A stretch of 64,000 nt of DNA from Flavobacterium hungaricum (GCF_015182285.1 NZ_PRDM01000004.1:620001-684000), one strand, 5' to 3'; counted from the first letter of the stretch, positions 34,730 to 43,220 are shown. The notes: generated by a model from the sequence alone, not told the origin. Program-made: numbers and translations.

Positions 34730-35959
34730 TTATTTTAATTGAAGATCAGCAATAATTTGATTATTAATTTCAGATGGATTTCTAGAAAGCTCAGCAATTA
34801 TCTGCTGTTTTTCTTCTTCTGAGTATTGATCATTATTAGGAGTATAACTTATATCAAAACCCATTTGAGAGAACAAATTATCAGACCATTCGTTCCGAAT
34901 GCAATCGAGTGTAAGATGAACGCGAGGTTCTGAACTTTTATTCTGCACGTAGTGGGGCCGCTGAAAATTAGCATACCAGCACTCTCCCATTTTCATCGGA
35001 ACTAGTTTTTTATCTACATAGAAAAATACTTCCGAGTTAGTTACAATCGGCACGTGAATCCTGAAAAAACCGTCTTCATAAGAAGTGTCATTATCCACAT
35101 GTTCTTTAATTTCGCTGTCTGATCCAAGCCTTAGTAATCGTACTGCTTCTTTTTCACATTCAAACCAATCCATAATTTCTTTAAAATAAGAGCAACTGTC
35201 TAATAAGGGCGTGTTTTTATATTCTTTATCCGGAAAAGAAAGTATATCGGTTTCTTTTCCCGATTGAGAACGCAGCGAAACACTTGTCCAATTGCCTTCA
35301 TAACGTCCTGTATTAAAATGCGGTGTCCATAAATTGGTTTCGCAGATCAGAAGATCCTGCTGTAATCTTTCTATAGAAAAAGAAATCGGAAGCTGGCATG
35401 AAGATGGATTCGTAGGCTTAAAAGAAGATTGGTTTGTCACTATATTGTTGATAATAAAATCATATAATTTCTGAGTAGAATCTTGAACGGTTTCCAAACC
35501 TGTTTTCAACACTAAATCTGCCTTTAACGGTACTTCATAAACATCGCTTATACCAGTAAAATTTTTAATTTTATTACTGTCATGTTCTGGCAGTAGTGCT
35601 TTTTGATAAAGCCCTTTTGGATCTCTTTGGATCAATTTATCGAGCGAACAATCTAAAAATACCGTCTTTACAAATTCAAATTGAGCAATTTCTTTTCTCA
35701 AATCTTCGTACGGATTTATAACAGACATTAAAACAATACAATTGGATTCTACAAAATCGCAACCGACCTTAAAAAGCCTCCTTACGTTTTCGAGGCGGTC
35801 TTCTTTAGAAAATCCTAAATCACTGCATATTGTTTTCCGGTACACATCACCGTCTACAATTTTTACCTGATACCCTTTTGCTGATAACATCATACTGACA
35901 TTTTCTGCCAATGTAGTTTTTCCTGAACCTGATAATCCTGTAAATTGTAGTAAAATCAT
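34730..35959 (-). CDS. APS kinase fused to a 2-oxoglutarate/Fe(II) dioxygenase
   Basis: A 409-residue two-domain protein. Residues 1-175 are a complete APS kinase, which makes PAPS: Walker A GLSGSGKTT (8-16), DGD (36-38), DLGFSKEDRLENVRR (47-61), RDPKGLY (112-118), FTGI (134-137). After a short linker, residues 195-362 match the aspartyl/asparaginyl-beta-hydroxylase and cis-prolyl-hydroxylase family: HVD (His287, Asp289), EDGFFRIHVPI, GECWYANFQRPH (His336) and Arg346 ten residues later. His287/Asp289/His336 are a plausible iron triad and Arg346 the 2-oxoglutarate ligand. A charged tail of about 45 residues ends the protein. No CysD/CysN (ATP sulfurylase) is nearby. Confidence 0.9.
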   Translation of the reverse strand: MILLQFTGLSGSGKTTLAENVSMMLSAKGYQVKIVDGDVYRKTICSDLGFSKEDRLENVRRLFKVGCDFVESNCIVLMSVINPYEDLRKEIAQFEFVKTVFLDCSLDKLIQRDPKGLYQKALLPEHDSNKIKNFTGISDVYEVPLKADLVLKTGLETVQDSTQKLYDFIINNIVTNQSSFKPTNPSSCQLPISFSIERLQQDLLICETNLWTPHFNTGRYEGNWTSVSLRSQSGKETDILSFPDKEYKNTPLLDSCSYFKEIMDWFECEKEAVRLLRLGSDSEIKEHVDNDTSYEDGFFRIHVPIVTNSEVFFYVDKKLVPMKMGECWYANFQRPHYVQNKSSEPRVHLTLDCIRNEWSDNLFSQMGFDISYTPNNDQYSEEEKQQIIAELSRNPSEINNQIIADLQLK

Positions 35960-36105
35960 TTCGATTTTTTTTGTTGAATAATTATTTTAAAGCTAAATAA
36001 TTTACAAAAATGCCGCAATAAGTAAAAATACGGTTTTTTCTTTCAAAAAAAATAGTGACCATACATCTTAGAAATTGTTATTTTTATCTTTTAATAAAAG
36101 AAGAA

Positions 36106-36795
36106 ATGAAAAAGAAACTTGTGGTTTTAACTGGCGCCGGAATTAGTGCCGAGAGCGGTATTAAAACATTTCGCGACAGTGACGGTTTGTGGGAAGGACA
36201 CGATGTAATGGAAGTTGCAACGCCGGAAGGCTGGCACAAAAATCAAGAACTGGTTTTGGATTTTTACAACAAACGTCGCCAGCAGTTAAAAGAAGTACAG
36301 CCTAATCCCGGACATATTATTTTGGCAGCATTAGAACAAGATTTTGATGTACATATTATCACTCAAAATGTAGACGATCTGCATGAACGCGCCGGAAGCA
36401 CAAAAGTTTTACATCTTCACGGAGAATTGTTAAAAGTAAGAAGTACCCAAAACAAAAACCTTATTCTGGATTGGACAGAAGATTTATTTACAGGCGATCT
36501 CGATGCAGATGGTCATCAACTTCGCCCTCATATTGTGTGGTTCGGCGAAGAAGTTCCTGCGCTTGAATCTGCAATTGACATAACCGAAACAGCCGACTAT
36601 TTTGCGGTAATTGGCACTTCGCTGCAAGTTTATCCTGCAGCAGGTTTAATCTCGTATACGCCAAGTACAACGCCTGTTTTTTATATTGATCCAAAACCTA
36701 TTTCGATTCCGAACATTAGAAATAAAGTTGAAACAATTGCCAAGTTTGCTTCTGAAGGAGTTGCGGATCTAAGAGAACGATTAAAATCACTTTAA
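36106..36795 (+). CDS. cobB: Sirtuin-type NAD-dependent deacylase (CobB-like), cysteine-free
   Basis: A 229-residue sirtuin that removes acyl groups from lysine using NAD. Motifs: GAGISAESGIKTFR (10-23), TQNVDDLH (86-93) and HLHGEL (103-108) with the catalytic His105. Tyr54 and Arg57 in FYNKRR match the pair that recognises succinyl/malonyl-lysine in SIRT5-like enzymes, so desuccinylase activity is likely. The protein has no cysteine at all, hence none of the four zinc ligands. ATG 36106 is chosen over a GTG at 36055 because it starts right at the Rossmann strand after an AAGAAG-like leader. Confidence 0.93.
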   Translation: MKKKLVVLTGAGISAESGIKTFRDSDGLWEGHDVMEVATPEGWHKNQELVLDFYNKRRQQLKEVQPNPGHIILAALEQDFDVHIITQNVDDLHERAGSTKVLHLHGELLKVRSTQNKNLILDWTEDLFTGDLDADGHQLRPHIVWFGEEVPALESAIDITETADYFAVIGTSLQVYPAAGLISYTPSTTPVFYIDPKPISIPNIRNKVETIAKFASEGVADLRERLKSL

Positions 36796-36944
36796 ACACC
36801 TAATCATTAAACACGAATGATCATGAAGATTATTTATTTTGGAATCATTTAAACACCAATTGAAAAATTAGTGTTTGTTTTCTTTTTCCCTTTTAAAATA
36901 CTTCCAATTGACTTTGTGATTACTTTAAATCCGTAAATTCTGTT

Positions 36945-36952
36945 TATATTTG
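36945..36952 (+). promoter_or_regulatory. -7 promoter element for purB
   Basis: TATATTTG (TAnnTTTG) ends 24 nt before ATG 36977. It also excludes an upstream start at 36950. Confidence 0.55.
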
Positions 36953-36976
36953 CACCTTTCGAAAAACAACATAACA

Positions 36977-38323
36977 ATGACTACTCTAAACGAATTGAAT
37001 GCTATATCGCCAATTGATGGACGTTATAGAAATAAAACCCAAAATTTAGCACCTTACTTTTCCGAAGAAGCTTTAATAAAATACCGCGTTTTGGTTGAAG
37101 TGGAATATTTTATTGCTTTATGCGAAATTCCGTTACCACAATTAAAAGGTATTGATTCTGGTTTATTTGACAGCCTTAGAAACATTTACAAAAATTTTTC
37201 TACAGAAGATGCACTTTGGATTAAAGAAACAGAAAAAGTAACCAACCACGATGTAAAAGCAGTAGAATACTTTATTAAGGATGCTTTTGAAAAATTAGGT
37301 TTATCTCAATACAAAGAGTTCATTCACTTCGGATTAACATCTCAGGATATTAACAACACTGCCATTCCGCTTTCTACAAAAGAAGCTTTTGAGCAGGTTT
37401 ACATGCCGACTTTAATATCTTTAATTTCTAAATTAAAAGAGTTAAGCACCGAATGGAAAGACATTCCGATGCTGGCACGTACGCACGGACAGCCGGCTTC
37501 TCCTACTCGTTTAGGAAAAGAAATTTTAGTTTTTGTTGAACGTCTTGAAGAACAAATGCGTTTGTTATTCAATATTCCGTTTGCGGCAAAATTTGGAGGC
37601 GCAACAGGAAACTTTAATGCACATCATGTAGCCTATCCTCAAATTGACTGGAAACAATTCGGAAACAAATTTGTTGAAACCGATCTTGGTTTACAACATT
37701 CTTTCCCAACAACTCAGATAGAGCACTACGATCATTTTGCAGCATTTTTTGATGCTTTAAAAAGAATCAATACCATCATCATCGATTTAGACCGCGACAT
37801 TTGGACGTATGTTTCGATGGATTATTTCAAACAAAAAATCAAAGCCGGCGAAATTGGTTCTTCTGCAATGCCGCACAAAGTAAACCCAATTGACTTTGAA
37901 AACTCTGAAGGAAACTTAGGAATTGCAAATGCTATTTTTGAGCATTTAGCAGCCAAATTACCAATCTCAAGATTACAGCGTGATCTTACTGACAGTACCG
38001 TTTTACGTAATGTGGGCGTTCCGTTTGGGCATACTATTATCGCTTTTGAAGCTACTTTGAAAGGTTTGAACAAATTACTTTTAAACGAAAATAAATTCGC
38101 TGAAGATTTAGAGAAAAACTGGGCTGTTGTGGCCGAAGCTATTCAGACTATTTTGCGTCGTGAAGCGTATCCAAATCCATACGAAGCTTTAAAAGGTTTA
38201 ACAAGAACTAATGAGGCAATTGACAAAAATGCAATTCATAATTTTATTTCGACTTTGGAAGTTTCAGAAGCTGTTAGAGCAGAATTAATGCAGATAACAC
38301 CTAGTAATTACACAGGAATTTAA
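36977..38323 (+). CDS. purB: Adenylosuccinate lyase
   Basis: A 448-residue enzyme of the fumarase/aspartase superfamily. It cleaves SAICAR in purine synthesis and adenylosuccinate in AMP synthesis. Visible: the N-terminal ISPIDGRYRNKT (about 11-22), TSQDINNTAIP, ARTHGQPASPT (with a catalytic His), and the signature GSSAMPHKVNPIDFEN. Length is as expected. ATG 36977 is preferred to a TTG at 36950 because it follows the -7 element. It is a single gene ended by a strong terminator. Confidence 0.97.
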   Translation: MTTLNELNAISPIDGRYRNKTQNLAPYFSEEALIKYRVLVEVEYFIALCEIPLPQLKGIDSGLFDSLRNIYKNFSTEDALWIKETEKVTNHDVKAVEYFIKDAFEKLGLSQYKEFIHFGLTSQDINNTAIPLSTKEAFEQVYMPTLISLISKLKELSTEWKDIPMLARTHGQPASPTRLGKEILVFVERLEEQMRLLFNIPFAAKFGGATGNFNAHHVAYPQIDWKQFGNKFVETDLGLQHSFPTTQIEHYDHFAAFFDALKRINTIIIDLDRDIWTYVSMDYFKQKIKAGEIGSSAMPHKVNPIDFENSEGNLGIANAIFEHLAAKLPISRLQRDLTDSTVLRNVGVPFGHTIIAFEATLKGLNKLLLNENKFAEDLEKNWAVVAEAIQTILRREAYPNPYEALKGLTRTNEAIDKNAIHNFISTLEVSEAVRAELMQITPSNYTGI

Positions 38324-38345
38324 AGAAAACCTAAAATATTTTGTC

Positions 38346-38380
38346 AAAAAAAGCTATCTTTATCGAGATAGCTTTTTTTT
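38346..38380 (+). terminator. Intrinsic terminator after purB
   Basis: AAAAAAAGCTATCT, a short loop and AGATAGCTTTTTTTT. Confidence 0.9.
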
Positions 38381-38496
38381 ATTAATTATTTCGAGCGAAA
38401 CCAGCCCAGATTACACCTAATTTAATTTTCGTAAAAATTAAAGTGAATTTATTTTAATAAAAGCTGGATGAGTTCTTAAAGAAAAAATACCACTTT

Positions 38497-40734
38497 ATGA
38501 TTGCCTTAAGCGCCGCTGCTGAAACTACACACCACTTAAAACCTTTAATTAGTGATTTGGGATTAATCCTGATGACTGCTGGAATCGCTGTTCTATTATT
38601 TAAAAAAATGAAACAGCCTTTAGTCCTTGGGTATTTAATCGCCGGATTTTTGGCTGGAAATCATTTTGATTTCTTTCCATCAATATCAGACATGCACAGC
38701 GTTGAAGTCTGGGCAGAAATTGGGGTAATCTTCCTGCTGTTTAGTCTCGGTCTCGAATTTAGTTTTAAGAAATTGATGAAAGTCGGCGGCACGTCCTCAG
38801 TCACGGCCATAACCCAGATTATCTTTATGGTGATGATTGGTTATTTTGTTGGACAATGGATGGGCTGGGGAAAAATGGATAGTATTTTTTTAGGTGCTAC
38901 GCTTTCAATTTCATCCACAACTATTATTATCAGGGCTTTTGATGAATTGAATGTAAAAGGAAAAAAGTTCGTCGGTATAGTATTTGGAGCTCTTATTGTA
39001 GAAGATATTGTTGCCATTTTAATGCTTGTTTTATTATCTACAATTGCTGTAAGCAACGAAGTTTCTGGAGGCGCATTGCTGCAGTCGGTTTTAAAACTAA
39101 TTTTCTTTTTAATTATCTGGTTCTTGGGCGGTATTTTCATTATTCCGACTATTTTTAAAAAAGCCAAACATCTTTTAACAGACGAAATGCTTTTGATTAT
39201 TTCGCTCGCTCTTTGTTTAATGATGGTTATGTTCGCTAATGAAGTAGGCTTCTCTCCTGCTTTAGGTGCTTTTATTATGGGTTCTATTATAGCAGAAACT
39301 ACAATGGCCGAGAAAATAGAACATTTGATTCAGCCTGTAAAAGATCTTTTTGGTGCCGTTTTCTTCGTTTCTGTTGGAATGTTAATCAATCCCGAAACTT
39401 TGGTCAATTATGCGCTTCCGGTAGCAATAATTACTTTAGTTACAATTTTCGGAAAAGCATTCAGTTCTTCTTTTGGTGCGTTACTATCTGGGCAGCCTTT
39501 AAAACAATCTGTGCAAACAGGTATGAGTCTCGCACAAATTGGAGAGTTCTCTTTTATTATTGCAACTTTAGGAATGACGCTTAAAGTAACAAGCGACTTT
39601 TTATATCCTATTATCGTGGCTGTTTCTGCAGTGACTACATTTACAACACCTTTTTTAATTAAATATTCAGAATCTTTTGCACTGGCTTTAGAACAAAAAT
39701 TACCCAAAAAATGGATTAAAAACATCAACCGATACAGTGTCAATGCACAGGCGATAAAGTCTGTTAGTACTTGGCAGGTTGTACTTCGCGCGTCAGTTAC
39801 ACAGATTATTCTTCATACTATTATTATAACAGCTATTATTTTATTGTCTTCCAAATTTGTTGCGCCGCTGGTAGCCGACACCAGATTTGGAAACACTTTG
39901 GCAGCTTTAATTACATTGGCCGTAATTGCACCTTTTTTATGGGCACTTTCGCTGCGTCGTGTAAAAGTAGATGAAGTAGAATCTTTATGGGAAGAACGAA
40001 AATACAGAGGTGCGCTTTTGATGCTTATTTTGATCAGAATGAGCCTTGGGTTATTTTTTGTCGGCTTTTTATTGAACATTTTTTTCTCACCTTTGGTTGC
40101 TTTTGTTGCTTTGATTATTGCTATTGGAGCTTATCAAATTTTTCCTAAAAAGTTAAACGAACAATATCATCGCATCGAAAGTCATTTCCTTAAAAACTTA
40201 AACGACCGCGAAAACAAAAAAATCGACCGTCGTTATGCCAATTTAATGCCTTGGGACGGTCACATGTCTTTTTTTGACATTGGAAAAGAATCGAATCTTG
40301 CTGGAAAAACATTGCAAGAACTTCGTATTCGAGAACAAATGGGGATTAATATTGCGTACATTAAACGCGGTGATGTCATGATTTCTATACCGACGAAAAC
40401 TGAACGTCTTTTTCCTGGTGATGAAATCTGCGTGATCGGAACAGATGCTCAAATTACAGAGTTTACCAAATATCTAAACCAAAACGAAACTGAAGCTGCG
40501 AAAGAAGTAGAAGAAGCTGAAATTGTTCTAAGACAATTAGAAATTGCTGACGATGATTTTATTGAAAAAAGTATTGGCCAGTTTAGATTTAAAACCGGAG
40601 GAATGGTTGTTGGAATTGAACGAAACGGAAATCGAAACCTAAATCCAGAATCGAATGTTATTTTGCAGAAAAATGATATTATCTGGGTTGTGGGTGATAA
40701 AAAGAAAATGAATGCTTTGTTTAGGAAGGTATAG
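38497..40734 (+). CDS. CPA2-type monovalent cation:proton antiporter with RCK_C domains
   Basis: A 745-residue Kef/CPA2-family transporter. About 13 helices occupy residues 15-400 (LVLGYLIAGFLAGNHFDFFP, GLEFSFKKLMKVGG, GALIVEDIVAILMLV with the ion-binding Glu-Asp pair), then four more around 420-560. The hydrophilic C-terminus (about 570-745) contains two TrkA_C/RCK_C-like units (SNLAGKTLQELRIREQMGINI ... FPGDEICVIGTD; GGMVVGIERNG ... NDIIWVVGDKKKM), expected to bind a ligand and gate transport. Likely exports K+ or Na+ in exchange for protons. No KefF-like partner nearby. Confidence 0.92.
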   Translation: MIALSAAAETTHHLKPLISDLGLILMTAGIAVLLFKKMKQPLVLGYLIAGFLAGNHFDFFPSISDMHSVEVWAEIGVIFLLFSLGLEFSFKKLMKVGGTSSVTAITQIIFMVMIGYFVGQWMGWGKMDSIFLGATLSISSTTIIIRAFDELNVKGKKFVGIVFGALIVEDIVAILMLVLLSTIAVSNEVSGGALLQSVLKLIFFLIIWFLGGIFIIPTIFKKAKHLLTDEMLLIISLALCLMMVMFANEVGFSPALGAFIMGSIIAETTMAEKIEHLIQPVKDLFGAVFFVSVGMLINPETLVNYALPVAIITLVTIFGKAFSSSFGALLSGQPLKQSVQTGMSLAQIGEFSFIIATLGMTLKVTSDFLYPIIVAVSAVTTFTTPFLIKYSESFALALEQKLPKKWIKNINRYSVNAQAIKSVSTWQVVLRASVTQIILHTIIITAIILLSSKFVAPLVADTRFGNTLAALITLAVIAPFLWALSLRRVKVDEVESLWEERKYRGALLMLILIRMSLGLFFVGFLLNIFFSPLVAFVALIIAIGAYQIFPKKLNEQYHRIESHFLKNLNDRENKKIDRRYANLMPWDGHMSFFDIGKESNLAGKTLQELRIREQMGINIAYIKRGDVMISIPTKTERLFPGDEICVIGTDAQITEFTKYLNQNETEAAKEVEEAEIVLRQLEIADDDFIEKSIGQFRFKTGGMVVGIERNGNRNLNPESNVILQKNDIIWVVGDKKKMNALFRKV

Positions 40735-40743
40735 TTTTTTTTT

Positions 40744-40778
40744 AAGGTGCTAAGGTTCTCAGAGTCTAAGGTGCTAAG
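40744..40778 (+). repeat. Degenerate AAGGTGCT-type repeat
   Basis: Successive 8-9-bp units AAGGTGCT, AAGGTTCT, CAGAGTCT, AAGGTGCT. It lies just after the antiporter gene. The same family is inverted at 40875-40911. Confidence 0.65.
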
Positions 40779-40808
40779 TTTTTTTGATTTTTTCGAATCT
40801 GACAAAAG

Positions 40809-40857
40809 AAAAAGCTTCTGAATTTCTAATTTCAATTAGAATTTCAGAAGCTTTTTT
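40809..40857. terminator. Bidirectional intrinsic terminator
   Basis: Long hairpin with AAAAAGCTTCTGAA and TTCAGAAGCTTTTT outer arms and an inner stem with one mismatch, between the convergent antiporter and peroxiredoxin genes. Confidence 0.9.
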
Positions 40858-40874
40858 GTTCTTCATATCTTTAT

Positions 40875-40911
40875 CTTAGAAGCTTAGTACCTCAGAAACT
40901 TAGTTCCTTAG
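40875..40911 (-). repeat. Inverted copy of the AAGGTGCT-type repeat
   Basis: On the minus strand it reads as CTAAGGAACTAAGTTTCTG-type units. With 40744-40778 it brackets the terminator symmetrically. Confidence 0.6.
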
Positions 40912-40928
40912 AATACCAGAAGCTCAAA

Positions 40929-41567
40929 CTACTTATTTGGCTGCGGTGTCAAACGCAGGTATGGTTTAATCGGAGTGTGTCCTTTTGGAAATTTGGCCGG
41001 AATATCACTATCTGGAATTGCAGGCGCAATTACTACATCTTCTCCGTCTTTCCAGTTTGCAGGCGTTGCCACGCTGTAATTTGCCGTTAATTGTAAACTG
41101 TCAATCACACGAAGTAATTCATCAAAATTTCTTCCTGTCGAAGCTGGATAAGTCAAAGTCAATTTGATTTTTTTGTCTGGCCCGATTACAAAAACAGAAC
41201 GAACTGTAAATTTATCACTCGCATTTGGATGCAGCATATCGTACAGATTGGCTACTTTTTTATCTTCGTCGGCTATGATCGGGAAATTAACCTCTGTATT
41301 TTGAGTTTCATTAATATCTTTAATCCACTCTTTGTGTGAGTCCAGACCGTCAACACTCAAAGCGATTACTTTAGTATTTCTTTTAGTAAATTCTGGAACA
41401 TAGTTCGCTACAGTTCCAAGTTCTGTTGTGCAGACAGGCGTAAAATCTGCTGGATGTGAAAATAAAACACCCCAAGAATCTCCAAGCCATTCGTGAAAAT
41501 TAATTGGTCCCTGTGTGGTTTCTGCATGAAAATCTGGAGCTATATCGCCTAATCGTAATGTTGACAT
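40929..41567 (-). CDS. 1-Cys peroxiredoxin (Prx6 family)
   Basis: A 212-residue cytosolic peroxidase that reduces H2O2 and organic hydroperoxides. The active site is HPADFTPVCTTE (38-49) with the only cysteine, Cys46, and the C-terminal domain DGEDVVIAPAIPD is specific to the Prx6/AhpC-like 1-Cys group. With no resolving cysteine it must rely on an external thiol. The family's C-terminal LRLTPQP end is present. Single gene, convergent with the antiporter. Confidence 0.95.
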   Translation of the reverse strand: MSTLRLGDIAPDFHAETTQGPINFHEWLGDSWGVLFSHPADFTPVCTTELGTVANYVPEFTKRNTKVIALSVDGLDSHKEWIKDINETQNTEVNFPIIADEDKKVANLYDMLHPNASDKFTVRSVFVIGPDKKIKLTLTYPASTGRNFDELLRVIDSLQLTANYSVATPANWKDGEDVVIAPAIPDSDIPAKFPKGHTPIKPYLRLTPQPNK

Positions 41568-41742
41568 AATTTTATAGTTTTTAGTTCCACTAAAATTAAC
41601 TAAAAAATGGATTTGGAAAACATATAAAAATTAAAATAAAGTTAAAATTCTACTAGCTCTATATAATTAATACGAAATGAGATATTTTTAATTTTTTAAA
41701 TACCTGCATTAGATTTATGAGTTTAATAAAACATCACTAAAA

Positions 41743-42654
41743 TCAAATAAAACCCACAATAAAATACCAAATAGCGAGCGTTACAAAAGAAATTGGGATT
41801 CCAAAACCAATCATCATACTGCTTAATTTTGGTTTCAGTCCATAAGTAGAGGCTAAAATAGCGCCTGTAATCATGGGCGCCATAGCGGTTTCCATTATTG
41901 TAATCTTTATGGCTTCTGAATGCTGGTTGAAAATAAAAACATACAGCACAAAAATTATAAACGGTACCAAAAGCAACTTAAAGAAGAGCCCAAGACGAAG
42001 AAATTTCCAATGCTGGCTTTTTCTATCAAAAGTCAATTGCAAACCAACAGAAAGCAAAGCTAAAGGCGTAACCAGACTTCCGATTTTCAACAAAAGAGAT
42101 TGAATATTTTCATTTAAATCAAAATCTAAAATATTCATCAAACAGGCAATGACAAACATTATGAATGGCGGAAATAAAAGAACCTTTTTTATAATCCCCC
42201 ACGCATTTGTGCTTCCTTTAGAATAAAAAGCGGCCGTAAAAACGCCCAATGTAGAAACCACAACAAATGTTCCCGGCTGATCGACCAAAACAGCTGTTTC
42301 TAAACCTTTTTTTCCGAACAAAGCTTCAATAATGGGATATCCTAGAAATGAACTATTACTGAGTCCAGCAGTCAGAATCAGACATCCAATTAATTTATTG
42401 GACCAGCCTTGTATTCTTCCTAAAATATGAAAAAATAAAAAAGCTAAAATATAAGTGATCCAGCCCGCGCCTATCGGAAACAACAATTCATTGCTCCACT
42501 TAATCTTCGGAATATGGTATAAAGTTATAGCAGGAAGACAAAAATAAATGACAATTTTATTAAGAGTCTTATAGATATGAGTTGGAAATTGTCTTACTCG
42601 TTGTAAAACTAAACCAAGCGCAAGGAAGAAAAATATTAGTATAAAGTTGTTCAT
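41743..42654 (-). CDS. AEC family (auxin efflux carrier-like) transporter
   Basis: A 303-residue membrane protein with ten predicted helices and a central hydrophilic break, the Mem_trans fold. Helpful features are the TAGLSNSSFLGYPIIEALFG segment (about 93-112; a discontinuous helix with Asn and Gly) and the C-terminal AMAPMITGAILASTYGL. Bacterial members move malate, malonate or other small organic acids; the substrate here is unknown. Divergent from the Rrf2 gene, with a short shared promoter region. Confidence 0.88.
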   Translation of the reverse strand: MNNFILIFFFLALGLVLQRVRQFPTHIYKTLNKIVIYFCLPAITLYHIPKIKWSNELLFPIGAGWITYILAFLFFHILGRIQGWSNKLIGCLILTAGLSNSSFLGYPIIEALFGKKGLETAVLVDQPGTFVVVSTLGVFTAAFYSKGSTNAWGIIKKVLLFPPFIMFVIACLMNILDFDLNENIQSLLLKIGSLVTPLALLSVGLQLTFDRKSQHWKFLRLGLFFKLLLVPFIIFVLYVFIFNQHSEAIKITIMETAMAPMITGAILASTYGLKPKLSSMMIGFGIPISFVTLAIWYFIVGFI

Positions 42655-42669
42655 ATCGTAAGATCAAAA

Positions 42670-42677
42670 CAAAAATA
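42670..42677 (-). promoter_or_regulatory. -7 promoter element for the AEC transporter
   Basis: On the minus strand TATTTTTG (TAnnTTTG), 15 nt before the ATG at 42654. Confidence 0.5.
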
Positions 42678-42726
42678 GGGATTTATAAATTGAGGTAAAA
42701 GATTAATTTTTAGTTAAAATCGTTTT

Positions 42727-42770
42727 TTGTGTTACAAAACAAACTATATTTGTAACAAATTTTATTACAG
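42727..42770 (+). promoter_or_regulatory. Rrf2 promoter with overlapping operator-like repeats
   Basis: TTG at 42727 and TATATTTG at 42745-42752 form a promoter with short 15-bp spacing. An inverted repeat GTTACAAA (42731-42738)/TTTGTAAC (42749-42756) covers it. A 20-mer beginning TGTAACA at 42751-42770 recurs at 43201-43220. Confidence 0.6.
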
Positions 42771-42771
42771 T

Positions 42772-43179
42772 ATGATTTCAGGTAAATTTGCCATAACGGT
42801 TCACATTCTTACTTTGCTGAATAAATTTCCGAACGATTATTTATCATCGGAGTTTATTGCAGGAAGCATGAATTTAAATCCGGTTTTGGTTCGAAAAGAA
42901 ATTGCCAACCTAAAAGCACATCATATTGTAGAAAGTAAAGAAGGTAAAAATGGCGGTACAAAACTGGCTGTAAACGCTTCAAATTTGTCATTAAAAGAAA
43001 TATTCGAAATGACTTTTGAAAGTATCGGTTTAGGTTTTGCTAAAAATCAGCCAAATCCAGATTGTCCCGTCGGAAAAAAAATCAATCAAAATTTGGAAGC
43101 TTTGTATAGTGAAATGAACAAAAATGTCAGCGCACAGCTGGAAAACATTTCATTAGAAGATTTTTCGAATCAATTTTAA
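42772..43179 (+). CDS. Rrf2 family transcriptional regulator
   Basis: A 135-residue winged-helix regulator: SGKFAITVHILTLLNKFP starts the family, then SSEFIAGSMNLNPVLVRKEIANLKAHHIV (recognition helix about 35-55) and GGTKLAV as the wing. It contains one cysteine (in NPDCPVGKK), so it cannot hold the three-Cys iron-sulfur cluster of IscR; like YwnA-type members it may sense a thiol-reactive compound. ATG 42772 is chosen over a GTG at 42727 because the latter lies within the promoter. Likely represses itself and the oxidoreductase gene that follows. Confidence 0.92.
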   Translation: MISGKFAITVHILTLLNKFPNDYLSSEFIAGSMNLNPVLVRKEIANLKAHHIVESKEGKNGGTKLAVNASNLSLKEIFEMTFESIGLGFAKNQPNPDCPVGKKINQNLEALYSEMNKNVSAQLENISLEDFSNQF

Positions 43180-43200
43180 AAACCTTTTTTTATTCAAAAC

Positions 43201-43220
43201 TGTAACATTTTTTATTACTA
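43201..43220 (+). promoter_or_regulatory. Second copy of the Rrf2 operator-like 20-mer
   Basis: This 20-mer matches 42751-42770 at 16 of 20 positions, sharing TGTAACA and TTTTATTAC (GTAA and TTAC around a 9-bp spacer). It lies 17 nt before the oxidoreductase start. Confidence 0.5.

Noticed and set aside
42772..43179. Rrf2 gene as IscR
   Set aside because: Only one cysteine is present, so no cluster-binding triad, and no isc or suf genes are adjacent.
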